64,000 nt of DNA, taken from contig JASPKZ010007283.1 in the NCBI GenBank assembly GCA_030220185.1, positions 124,001-188,000 on the forward strand. The letters are read 5' to 3'. The notes below the pieces were generated by a model, which was not told the origin of the DNA, did not search any database, and saw only the letters and a list, made by a program, of their open reading frames with translations. The stretch's first letter is position 1; the number at the start of each line of letters is the position of its first letter. The translations under genes and the position numbers were made by a program. Positions 55,236-64,000 of the stretch are shown piece after piece. Source of the DNA: Diploptera punctata. Lineage: Eukaryota; Arthropoda; Insecta; Blattodea; Blaberidae.

Positions 55236-56561
55236 CAGGGTGGACCGCTCGAATGGAGCTAATTTCAATTGCTTGTTACTGGCAAACGGTTGAAGATAGA
55301 AACTTAAAACAACGTTCATATTACAGAAAAACTCACCAAGTTTTGATATCCAGATCACCACATCTCTATATGAGCCCCAGCAGTCACTGTGACGATATCA
55401 AAGCGATGAACAATTTCTTGCCAAGTACGTTGGAGTATGTCTTCTGGAATGTTCTCAATAGCCTCTATGATGCGCTCACGAAGATCACGAAGGTCTTTGA
55501 CTGGGGTGGTGTAAACTTTATCTTTGACATAGCCCCAGAGAAAGAAATCCAGTGGTGTTAAATCGGGAGATCTCGGGGGCCACGCGATTGGTCCTCCCCT
55601 ACCAATCCAACGGCCAGGGAAAATGTTGTCCAAAGTCGTACGAACTTCATTGGACCAGTGGGGAGGAGCACCATCTTGCTGGAAAACGATGTTAGGCTGC
55701 AGTTGTTCAATTTGTGGAAAGAAGAACTGCTCCAGCATGTCAAGATATGTGGTACCACGAACAGTTTTCTCGGCGAAGAAAAACGGTCCAATGACCTTAT
55801 TATGTGACAAACTGCACCAAACATTCATCTTCGGACTATCACGAACATGCTCTTGAATAGCGTGAGGATTCTCCGATCCCCAGATCCGCACATTATGCCG
55901 GTTTACCTTGCCTGACAAATGGAAAGTGGCTTCGTCCGAGAAGAAAATCTTGGTCATGAAGTCAGGATCAGCGCCGAGACGGTCGAGCATCGTATTGGCG
56001 AATTCCACTCGTTTCGGCATGTCATTCGGCTCCAGACGTTGCACTAACTGCACTTTATATGCGTGCAGTTTGAGGTGTTTGTGGACAATCCGTTGTAATG
56101 TCGATTTTGGTATTTGAAGTTCCCGCGAAGCTCTTCTTAATGACTTCCGGGGGCTTCGCTCAAATGCGGCTTGAACATTTGCTACCATTTCATCGGATGC
56201 TCTGCGACCACCACCATGCTTCTTCAACACAGATCCTGTAGCTAATAATGTATCACGCCACTTCTTTATGCTTCTAGCAGTTGGAGCATCACGGTTAAAC
56301 ACACGCCGGAACTCCCTTTGAACTCTAATGATTGATTTAAACTCCGCATACCACAAAACAGCTTGCGCTTTCATCTGCGGAGTCGCCATTTTCACAAACA
56401 ATTAAATCTAAGAACGAGAAACGTATCTTTGTGCCATCTACCGACAGGATTCGAAACTTGGTGAGTTTTTCTGTACTATGAACGTTGTTTTAAGTTTCTA
56501 TCTTCAACCGTTTGCCAGTAACAAGCAATTGAAATTAGGTCCATTCGAGCGGTCCACCCTG
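55236..56561 (-). mobile_element. DD41D (rosa-type) mariner, apparently intact
   Basis: 1326 bp, TA at both sides (55234-55235 and 56562-56563). Terminal inverted repeats of about 108 bp start CAGGGTGGACCGCTCGAATG and differ at only two positions. A full transposase ORF lies inside. Near-identical ends and an open frame mark it as one of the youngest insertions here. It sits between two inverted PLE termini (55160-55230 and 56570-56605), so it inserted into a PLE foldback. Confidence 0.92.
55355..56401 (-). CDS. mariner transposase, DD41D
   Basis: 348-residue uninterrupted ORF. A second Met (residue 5, MATPQMKAQAVLWYAEFKSI) is a plausible alternative start. N-terminal paired helix-turn-helix regions (about 10-110; RASRELQIPKSTLQRIVHKH). 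Catalytic domain: KIFFSDEATFHLSG (first Asp), NIVFQQDGAPPHW (second Asp), PPRSPDLTPLDFFLWGYVKD (third Asp). I count 41 residues between the second and third Asp, the DD41D spacing of rosa-like mariners. It acts by cut-and-paste at TA. It lies in an intron on the same strand as crn. Activity untested. Confidence 0.92.
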   Translation of the reverse strand: MFVKMATPQMKAQAVLWYAEFKSIIRVQREFRRVFNRDAPTARSIKKWRDTLLATGSVLKKHGGGRRASDEMVANVQAAFERSPRKSLRRASRELQIPKSTLQRIVHKHLKLHAYKVQLVQRLEPNDMPKRVEFANTMLDRLGADPDFMTKIFFSDEATFHLSGKVNRHNVRIWGSENPHAIQEHVRDSPKMNVWCSLSHNKVIGPFFFAEKTVRGTTYLDMLEQFFFPQIEQLQPNIVFQQDGAPPHWSNEVRTTLDNIFPGRWIGRGGPIAWPPRSPDLTPLDFFLWGYVKDKVYTTPVKDLRDLRERIIEAIENIPEDILQRTWQEIVHRFDIVTVTAGAHIEMW

Positions 56562-56599
56562 TATATAGAAAACATAAACTATGAGGTAAGATATAAAAA

Positions 56600-57560
56600 A
56601 TGACCCATACTTCAAGAAAATTATATGCCTGAAACAGGATTTGAAGCCAATGTCTCTGGTTCTGCACACCTGCGCTCTTGACCGCTAACCTACCAGGTAT
56701 TCAGATTCAAACACACATTATTTCTCTCCTTTATTACATGAATTCCCATCCACCGAGACTAAGAACTTTTTGTTCCACACACGCCTCTAATGGCTTCTTT
56801 AACAAGAATATTTTAATGGGAATCACGCCACATTTATAGCCAGTGAAGCTTATTTTCAATCTTAAATATTTAATTAATCACTTCTCACCAAATGATAAAT
56901 TTTATTTGAAGAGAAAAATATAAGATTTAAATAAAAATGCTTTACACCTCACCTCATATCCAGGGTTCTAATTACTATCAAGAAAAATATCCACCCAAAT
57001 CAGGAATTGAATCCGATATCTGTGTTTTCGTACATCAGCGCTCTTGACCATTAAGCTACAAGGCATTCCAATTCAAACACACATTATTTCTCTCCTTCTT
57101 TTACATAATTTCCATGCGCTGAAGCTATGAACTTTTCGTTCCACACATGCCTCTACCGGCTTCTTTAACAAGACTTTTAATGGAAATCACACCATGTTTA
57201 TAGCCAGAGAAGCTTATTTTCAATCTTCCGATATTTATCACATCTCACCGAATGACAAATTTTATTTGAAGAGAAAAATATAAGCCTAAATTTGGATTTG
57301 AACCCAGTGTCTCTGATTCTGTACATCAGTGCTCTTGACCACTAAGCTACCAGGCATTCCGATTCAAATACACATTATTTTCTTCCTTTATTACATGAAT
57401 TCCCGTGCGCCAAGGCTATGAACTTTTCGTTCCACACACCTCAAGCAGCTTCTTTAACAAGAAGACTTCAATGGGAATCACTTCACATTTATAGCCAGTG
57501 AAGCTTATTTTTTATCTTAGATATGTATCACTTCTCACGAATGACAAATTTTATTTGAAG
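56600..57560 (-). mobile_element. tRNA-cassette array, family D (3 minus units, diverged)
   Basis: tRNA-like folds at about 56627-56698, 56990-57064 and 57284-57355. Acceptor GCCTGGT, anticodon stem CTGAT/ATCAG with loop GTACAGA in the best copy, B box GGTTCAAATCC. Bodies with TGGCTTCTTTAACAAGA, GGGAATCAC, TTTATAGCCAGTGAAGCTTA and ATTTGAAGAGAAAAAT match the shared body architecture of families A-C. Units are older and diverged. The right end is fused to a PLE at about 57560. Confidence 0.75.
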
Positions 57561-58250
57561 AGAAAAAATAAATACGCTACCCTGCAATCTGATTCAAAGA
57601 AAGGGAAACAATTTAAGAAAATTACGTATCATCCTGAAATACATAACAAATTTTTCAAAATTTTCAAGAAATTCAATAATATATTGGCACCGATAAATAA
57701 ATTTAGCCTTGGTAATCTATTAATAACTAATAAGAAAATGAACACCCCAGACAGCAAAAAATCTGGAATTTATCAAATTAATTGTAAGGACTGCAATAAA
57801 GTATACATAGGAAAAACAAAAAGAAATTTGGACACTAGCACTAAGGAACACTTCAGAAATATTATGACACTCGCTCTAAGGAACACTTCAGAAATATTAA
57901 AAATGGTGAAATTGAAAAATCAGCTATTGCAGCACATAGTTTATTAGAGAATCATAAAATTGAAAAAGAAGCCCTACTTTTAAAACATTTGGAAAAACCT
58001 TTAGAATTGACAATTTGGGAGAAGATATATATTCAGAAGAACAAATTTAGATCCATAAATTTCGAGATTCCTGATGAATGCGACCTCATCTCAAAGTTCA
58101 TCAAATCAACACCAGATGGCAACGTTATTGATGGAGATTCCAACGAAAATCTGGTAGTCATAATGTCGGTTGAAAATGAGACAGATCCTTCTCTCGAAAA
58201 CTAGTTACCGTGTTTGAAGAAACATAAAATATCAGGTAAGATGTTAAAGA
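57555..58250 (+). pseudogene. Penelope-like element 3' fragment
   Basis: Plus strand: FKKITYHPEIHNKFFKIFKK, NNILAPINKFSLGNLL, SGIYQINCKDCNKVYIGKTK (intact GIY-YIG), TSTKEHFRNI. Then a short internal duplication (TCTAAGGAACACTTCAGAAATATTA twice, first 20 bases shared) causes a frameshift before KSAIAAHSLLENHKIEKEA, LELTIWEKIYIQKNKFRSIN and DLISKFIKSTPDGN. A hammerhead-like end at 58167-58209: CGG/CCG stem I, TTGAAAA core (two core changes), TGAGA/TCTC, GAAA, AACTAGTT palindrome. Confidence 0.75.
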
Positions 58251-58261
58251 ATTACTCATTA

Positions 58262-59180
58262 ATTTAAGAAAAAATAAAGTTTGAATCGGGATTTGAATGT
58301 GATGTCTCTGATTCTGATGAAAAGTGAATGCCTGGTAGCTTAGTGGTCAAGAGCGCTGGTATACAGAACCACAGACATATATTCAGGCATATATTTTTCT
58401 CTTCAAATAAAATAATCAGTTTTTGCATTTCATGTACACAATTTTGTTTAACACAAAGTTGAGAAATCATACCGATACTCTAGAATCTCTTTCACCAGTG
58501 AAAGCTGGTCATTTACCTGAAAACTTTAAGACGGGTAGAGGAAAATATTTAAATGACTACTGGATGTTTCAGAATTTGTCGACCCTCTCACTATAGAAAT
58601 AAATTAAATACAGTTTATACCCGAGCTGCCAATTCTCTGGCTCTGAAGTTTAGGTTGTACGAGGGGTAAAGGGAGAACTCGCCCTCTACTGCCAATAAGA
58701 AAATGGTTGTAGTGGGAGTGAACGTTTGCCACAACCAATCCCTGCTCTTGACACAGCTATAGCGTGCTAGCAAGTTTGAAATTGCTGAGATGTTGTCAGC
58801 TGTATGTCTGCTAACCGCATACATAAAGCGGCCACTCCCACTGAATATCCATATCGGCAACACTGTCATGAAAACATCAAGGCCGGAGAATCAGTGGCTT
58901 CAGTGTAGATTTAAGCCCATACTGTACAAATAATGTATCAGTGAAAGCAAAATAAATATCATGGCTCATAGAAACATAAATTCCATTAGGTAAAAGTACT
59001 GATTTTGCTAATCTTGTAAAATGTGTTATTTAAAACAAACAGTTTGGCCTTCAAAGGTGTGGATTTTTATAATCTGACGTATTGCAATATTGAACAATAT
59101 TTTAACCTATAGTTATAGACTCTATGGATGAATGGGTGACAATTTTAGAATCTTTAAGTATTTGTAAAAATTTCAGATGA
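58262..59180. other. tRNA-like remnant and unassigned sequence
   Basis: 58265-58390 holds two opposed tRNA-like remnants of family D (GGATTTGAATGTG complement; GCCTGGTAGCTTAGTGGTCA at 58332). From 58411 to about 59180 I see no clear gene. An 84-codon minus ORF at 58615-58869 is unrecognised. Confidence 0.35.
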
Positions 59181-59189
59181 TACTTTTTA

Positions 59190-60890
59190 ATATGTGCACT
59201 ATTTGCAGATGATTTAGTCATATGGACGAAGACCAACAATTCAGCCAGAAACCACAAAGAACAGCTGCAGAAGTATATGGACAATGCCATAAAAAGGCTA
59301 CAACACTGGTGCACAATTAACAACATGGAAATCAGCATGTCAAAAACATTTTACCAGTACTCCTCACTAAGACACACAAGTGAATCCTTCAACATACCCA
59401 TCAACAATAGCCCGATAACCAAATCCATTTGCACAAAATACTTAGGAGTCCATCTAGATAACAAACTAAACTGGGAGCATCATGTCAACAAGATCAAAGA
59501 AAAAGCGAACAAAAACTCATACATACTGAAGAGATTAGCTGGGAAGAAATGGGGGAGCTCATTGGACACCCTAAACAAAACATATAAAATCTATATGAAA
59601 CCAATTATAACCTATGGAGCAGAAACAATAGTAACAGCTAAAGACACCACAATGAATAAACTAGAAATAATCCAAAATCGAATGCTAAGATTAGTCACTG
59701 GAGCAGTAAAATCAACTAATACTGCAACTATGAGAATGTTCACAGGCAACCCCTCAATTCAAAATGAGATAGAAAAGAAATCCTGCATCATGCACACAAT
59801 ATTAGCAGCGCTACCAAAAGCAATCCAACCTCAAAGCACAACACCCCAGATCTTAATCACACAACCTTCCTTTCTCCACAAAACTAGTAATCTTTTCCAA
59901 AAACATAAATTAGATGCCAAAACTGAACCAACACCTCAAATACCAAGCCCATTAGATTACCAACTGTACAATGCAACCCTCTCAATAGACGAAATAATAA
60001 AGAAAGATGATACAAACGCATCAATAGCCAAACAAATGACCTTAGAAACTATTAGTACAAAGTTCCCAGAACCAGAGTGGCTACGAGTCTTCACTGATGG
60101 CTCCAAAACCAAGAGTGAAAATGCTGGTGCAGGAATCTACTCTCAACCGTTTAGTCAATATGTTGCAGTAGGCACAAACAATACAGCCTTCGATGGTGAA
60201 GTAAAAGCCATAGAAGTAGCACTCCACAACCTCCTATTCCGAACAAAAATGTTTACAAAAACTGTTATTCTGGCAGACTCTAAGGCCGCTATACAAGCAA
60301 TAACCTCCAACCAAACACCAGAAAATGAAACCATCTTGGAATGCCGTAAACTTCTGAAATACCTCAACAACCAAAATAAATTAATAGCCTTCCAGTGGAT
60401 ACCCTCACACATCGGAATAATTGGCAATGAAATAGCTGATGGACTTGCCAAAAAGGGTACCAAAATGCAGATAACAACCCACCCCAATTGGAACCTCCAC
60501 AGAAAGATCGAAGAAATTAAGAAAGCATTCCAAATGGAAAGCATGAAAGAAAACATTGCAACAGCCAGAGAAATCATGGGAAAAAATTGATGAGCTATAC
60601 ACAGAAATAAAATATAAAGGCCGCAAGGAAGCAGTAGCAAAATTCAGACTGATGTCAGGACACGACTGCCTGGCTCATCATCTCAACAGAATAAACGTTT
60701 TCCAATCCGACCGATGTGTCATATGCAAAGACCCAGATCTGATCATGGACAAACACCACCTTCTAGTCTGTCCAGCCTTAAATCCAACTGCACAACACTC
60801 TAAGGACATTGTTCGCTTGTACTGGGAAGCCAGAGAGAAAATGACTTAAGCGTCAAATCTCGCCATTAGAAAACAACAACAACAACTTTT
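59190..60890 (+). mobile_element. RNase H-bearing LINE, 5' truncated
   Basis: Starts within the RT at LFADDLVIWTKTNN (catalytic Asp pair), then MEISMSKTFYQYSSLR, TKYLGVHLDNKLNWEHHV, NKTYKIYMKPIITYGAE. RNase H: VFTDGSKTKSENAGAG, FDGEVKAIEVAL, ILADSKAAIQAI, QWIPSHIGIIGNEIADGLAK (D-E-D-D type residues present). One frameshift near 60585, then KFRLMSGHDCLAHHLNRINV and the cysteine knuckle CVICKDPDLIMDKHHLLVC. Ends with a CAA repeat tail at 60881-60893. I/R1-like by domain order. 437-codon open part (59277-60590). Confidence 0.88.
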
Positions 60891-60944
60891 TAATATTTAA
60901 AGGAAGTGACACTGTGAGGTTTATTTTAATTAAAAAATAAACAA

Positions 60945-61515
60945 TATTAAAAAATCTCATAGTGTTATTTCCTATCTACATAACTTAATAAAGTTGGCTA
61001 TCAAGTCATAGGAAAACAAGAATAACGTAAACAACTGAGACAAGATGGCGGCTTCAAAAATACAAAATTTCAACGAACATTTTTCGAAAACTAAAATAGA
61101 AATTAAAAGATACTTGAAATTAAAAGAACTTAGAAACAAAAGAGCTGCAGATATCAAATTCATTAACAAATGTTTATGAATTATGAGGTGAGCGAAATAA
61201 AAAATAAACAATATTAAAAAAAACCTCATAGTGTTATTTCCTATCTACATAACTTAATAAAGTTGGCTATCAAGTCATAGGAAAACAAGAATAACGCAAA
61301 CAACTGAGACAAGATGGCGGCTTCAAAAATACAAAATTTCAACGAACATTTTTCGAAAACTAAAATAGAAATTAAAAGATACTTGAAATTAAAAGAACTT
61401 AGAAACAAAAGAGCTGCAGATATCAAATTCATTAACAAATGTTTATGAAGTATGAGGTGAGTGAAATAAAAAATAAACAATATTAAAAAAACCTCATAGT
61501 GTTATTTCCTATCTA
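60945..61515 (+). mobile_element. Tandem mini-PLE, two 269-bp units
   Basis: PLE terminal words AACCTCATAGTGTTATTTCC (about 60955, 61225 and 61495) separate two almost identical units. Each has a 44-codon ORF (61045-61179 and 61314-61448): MAASKIQNFNEHFSKTKIEI, KRYLKLKELRNKRAADIKFI, NKCL, stop. KLKE…DIKFINKCL matches the N-terminus of the big PLE (KLKEKRRKKMLDIKFINKCL), so this is a PLE ORF start fused to the terminus (TATGAGGTGAG). No hammerhead core seen in these termini. Confidence 0.8.
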
Positions 61516-61525
61516 CATAACTTAA

Positions 61526-62600
61526 ATAATTAGAATTTTAACCACTCGCCTCATAATGGTAGATTTCTTGAAGACCAGTTTCAATATGCTACATATCAGA
61601 TGAAATTAGGATTTCATTTCATGTAATTTTACACAGCTATTTTATAGGTTACAGATTGTGAGAAAATTTGCCATAAAATGTTTAAAGAAATTATATGTTT
61701 TATTACTTATAGTGCGAAAAAAGTAATTTGTACATCCATAATTGATTATAATAGTCAAATTAATGGGGAGAAAATTCTCATTTTAGTTTTTATATAGTTT
61801 ATGTATTTTGTCTCTTTCAATAGTTCAATACTTATTGAAAATTGTGGAACTCCCTATACCTACTTTGATCCTCTAGGCAGAGGGATTTTCCTAAAATTGA
61901 CATCTTCAGTGGTAAAAGTGGGTAAGTGGGGTAAGTGATTGACCTTCACAGTTGAAACAGAGTATAACATTACAACCACTGCATGTCCTACTTACAATAT
62001 ACCTAATTAAAATGTGTAAAAGGTAAATTGTTCCCACTACAAGCTTTAGGAGGCCCTTTGGTTAGCGGGAAATTGAAGCGCCCACCTTTACTAGCCAATT
62101 GGCACTAGATGTCAGGCCTGTGTGATGACCACCTTTACCCTGAGAAAAAGCACCTGGTACTAATTTTCAATAGAGTGTAAGTCAATCCCAAGGTCATGCT
62201 TCCGCCAGAGGGTTTAGGCCAGTTTAACAATCTTGACTCCAACGGGACTTGAGCCATCAATCTTCTGGCTTGTACCATATTGTCTTAACCAACTTTGCTG
62301 CGGCATGCCCCAATTCTTCTTCTTCTTCCTTTCAAGTATTAGGCCAAGGCCTGTTACGATCCTATAGAAAATTTTCCCTTATGGGAAATTCTCATATAAG
62401 ACTTGAAAGCATAATAATAGTCCCTTCGATTGGTTGCTGGCCAAAGGAACATGCCCCAATTAAAATGTGTAAATATGCTTAATCATATAACATCATGTTG
62501 TATCTGTGCCACAAAACATATTGGCCAATAAAACCTGTAGCAAAAAACTGATTGAGACAACAAATGAGCTATTAACCTGGCTCCTTCACACCCCCATAAG
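61526..62600. other. Intronic sequence with SINE and LINE fragments
   Basis: 62040-62130 relates to the SINE at 41227-41353. 62310-62460 repeats the LINE 3' fragment of 1250-1380 (GGCCAAGGCCTGTTACGATC). The remainder is AT-rich and unassigned. Confidence 0.45.
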
Positions 62601-62730
62601 TGAATAACTACAGAGTGTCCCAAATTGATGCATACTCTCTTTGAAACGTTATTTCTCAGCAAGAAAATGAGACAGAAATACAATTTTTGTTGTGTGTGAT
62701 CCACAAGGCACTGGAAAAGCAAGCAACAAG

Positions 62731-63188
62731 TTCATCGATCTTCACGTATTTATAAACAACAATGGCGGTGAGATTATCATTCGATGAACGTAAGTGGATA
62801 CTGAAGTGTTATTGGAAAGTGGAGAATGTTGTTGAAGTACAACCACGTTGGATGGTAGAATTTGGAACACCACCACCAACAAGGGTAACAATAACAAGAA
62901 TCCGAGACAAGTTTGAAGACGATGCAACAGTGCTCTCGTTATCAGTCGAACGTCTCTTTCTTCTGCACTGACCTTTCAACACATCTAGCACCGTTCCATC
63001 ATCTTCAAACTTGTCTTGGATTCTTGTTATTGTTACCCTTGTTGGTGGTGATGTCCCAAATTGAACCATCCAACGTCGTTGCACTTCAACAACATTCTCC
63101 ACTTTCCAATAACACTTCAGTATCCACTTACGTTCATTGAATGATAATCTTGCCACCATTGTTGTTTATAAAGACGTGAAGATCGATG
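62731..63188. mobile_element. Foldback of a transposase N-terminus
   Basis: Two arms of about 215 bp in inverted order: plus MAVRLSFDERKWILKCYWKV (62762) and minus MVARLSFNERKWILKCYWKV (63159), continuing EVQxRWMVxFGTxPPTRVTI and IxDKFEDD. The helix-turn-helix-like N-terminus resembles the DNA-binding region of mariner-type transposases common in insects. The minus arm extends slightly further (KGQCRRKRRSTD). No catalytic domain. TSD not identified. Confidence 0.7.
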
Positions 63189-63189
63189 A

Positions 63190-63768
63190 ATATGTTGGTT
63201 GGTTGGTTGGTATATTATGTTGAGCACTTGATAATGAAATCATTTGCTCTCTTGCACTCCAATATTTAGCAGAAAGGCTGGTCTCTTCTATAAAAGCTGG
63301 ACTACGGAGGAGATGGTTTCTTTCCATATCTTCATTTAAATTGCAAAAAGGGCATTTAGGTGAATCGGTTAGGGCATTTAGGTGAATCTGTTATGCCAAG
63401 TCTGTGTAGGTGTTTTATTCAGGCAGTCATGTCCCGTTAGCAGTCTGAATATTGCTACTGCAGATTTTCTTTGTAATGTAGTAATGTCATAAGCTTGTAG
63501 ATTTTCTCATTCCTTTCCAGATGTTTTGGTGGTGTATTCTTCTCTAAGTTTATTGATATATTTATTTGAGATAATTCTTTTTGATAGAGTGAAAGGAAAC
63601 TGGAGTAGAAGTTGGGTTTGAAACAATTTTGCTACCCTTCTTGGCCAGAAAATCGGCTATTTCATTGCTTGTCACTCCACAATGGGCTGGAATCCATTGA
63701 AGTACAACTTTTTTATGTAGACGGGATAACTGTTTTATTATTTTGTGACATTCGACATTCAATCGCAC
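63190..63768 (-). pseudogene. RNase H-type LINE, C-terminal part
   Basis: Minus strand: VVLQWIPAHCGVTSNEIADF, LAKKGSKIV (RNase H end), ATVFRLLTGHDCL-like, CPFCNLNEDMERNHLL (cysteine knuckle), EETSLSAKYWSAREQM, ending in ACCAACCAACC repeats at 63190-63205. The parent type of the 147-bp insertion at 8112-8258. A short duplication (AGGGCATTTAGGTGAATC twice at 63350-63385) breaks it. Confidence 0.75.
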
Positions 63769-63769
63769 C

Positions 63770-63960
63770 TCATATCCTTTTTCTTCTAGACTGCAGCTTC
63801 GGAACTATATCTCCATCAGTAGCCGGTGTTATGTAATTTCTTGGCACCAAGAAACAACATAACACCAGTCAACGAGAGGCTACTGATGATGGAGATATAG
63901 CTCCAAAACTGCAGTCTAGAAGAAAAAGGATATGAGGTGAGGTAATAAAAATATTAATTT
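63770..63960. mobile_element. PLE terminus foldback with two hammerhead motifs
   Basis: Left arm (minus) and right arm (plus) are inverted copies around TTTCTTGGCACCAAGAAA near 63845. The right motif (63880-63919) has canonical CTGATGA, GGAG/CTCC and ACTGCAGTC but CAAAA in place of CGAAA, so G12 is lost. The left arm keeps CGAAG and has a 2-base loss in the core. Both are probably inactive. Same design as 17934-18274. Confidence 0.7.
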
Positions 63961-64000
63961 AATTCTTACGTGAATAACTATCCAACACAACCCTCATCTT

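Noticed and set aside
55558..56117. Other ORFs overlapping the mariner
   Set aside because: Shadows of the intact transposase in other frames.
48819..64000. Search for the preceding crn exon (KNWIKYA-like end)
   Set aside because: I found no segment with that word and a correct phase-2 donor; the exon probably lies beyond the window.

Overview
This is a 64 kb stretch of a large, AT-rich, repeat-choked insect genome. A cockroach or termite is my best guess, from the style of the non-LTR retrotransposon remnants and the very long introns; that is inference. The only host gene I can support is on the minus strand: six coding exons of crooked neck (crn/CRNKL1), the HAT-repeat splicing protein. 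From N- to C-terminal side they lie at 48686-48818, 43154-43315, 34052-34180, 20494-20706, 8942-9088 and 2847-3041. Together they give 326 codons in one continuous reading frame with clean GT/AG boundaries. The N-terminal exons lie beyond 64000 and the C-terminal exons below position 1, so everything else here is intron.

The introns (5.4, 9.0, 13.3, 11.4 and 5.9 kb, plus two incomplete ones) are layered transposable elements. The main classes are: (i) Penelope-like elements (PLEs) with a reverse transcriptase, a GIY-YIG nuclease and terminal repeats carrying hammerhead ribozymes; the most complete is 48956-51838. (ii) About 300-bp units that each contain a tRNA cloverleaf, arranged as tandem and inverted arrays (12769-14116, 18536-19440, 25339-27510, 32571-33314, 47092-47270, 47925-48525, 56600-57560) or as a single copy (39153-39500). 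(iii) Non-LTR retrotransposon fragments, several with RNase H (59190-60890, 24370-28420). (iv) DNA transposons: an apparently intact DD41D mariner (55236-56561), a decayed mariner (44781-46076), two hAT elements (11114-12132, 23508-29105), a piggyBac-like element (4319-5767), two pogo/Tigger-like copies (1063-2371, 39779-42862), a TIR element at 18381-19780, and a CACTGG-ended family with an unassigned protein (52414-54665, 40219-42237, fragment near 6333). (v) tRNA-derived SINEs.

The observation I rate highest is that the tRNA arrays behave like PLEs rather than like tRNA gene clusters or ordinary SINEs. Whole arrays are flanked by 11-13 bp target-site duplications. In six of the seven arrays minus-strand units lie to the left of plus-strand units, head to head; the 56600-57560 array is minus only. 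Units have a near-constant 302-305 bp period and terminal direct repeats, and several different tRNA heads ride on one shared body. The best-preserved PLE here has the same TSD size, the same head-to-head layout and direct terminal repeats. I propose that the tRNA units are non-autonomous, PLE-mobilised elements in which a tRNA fold stands where the PLE has a hammerhead ribozyme. This is a hypothesis built from layout, not proof.

Nested insertions give a relative history: hAT, then LINE, then tRNA array at 23508-29105; and tRNA unit, then LINE, then PLE at 15440-17330.
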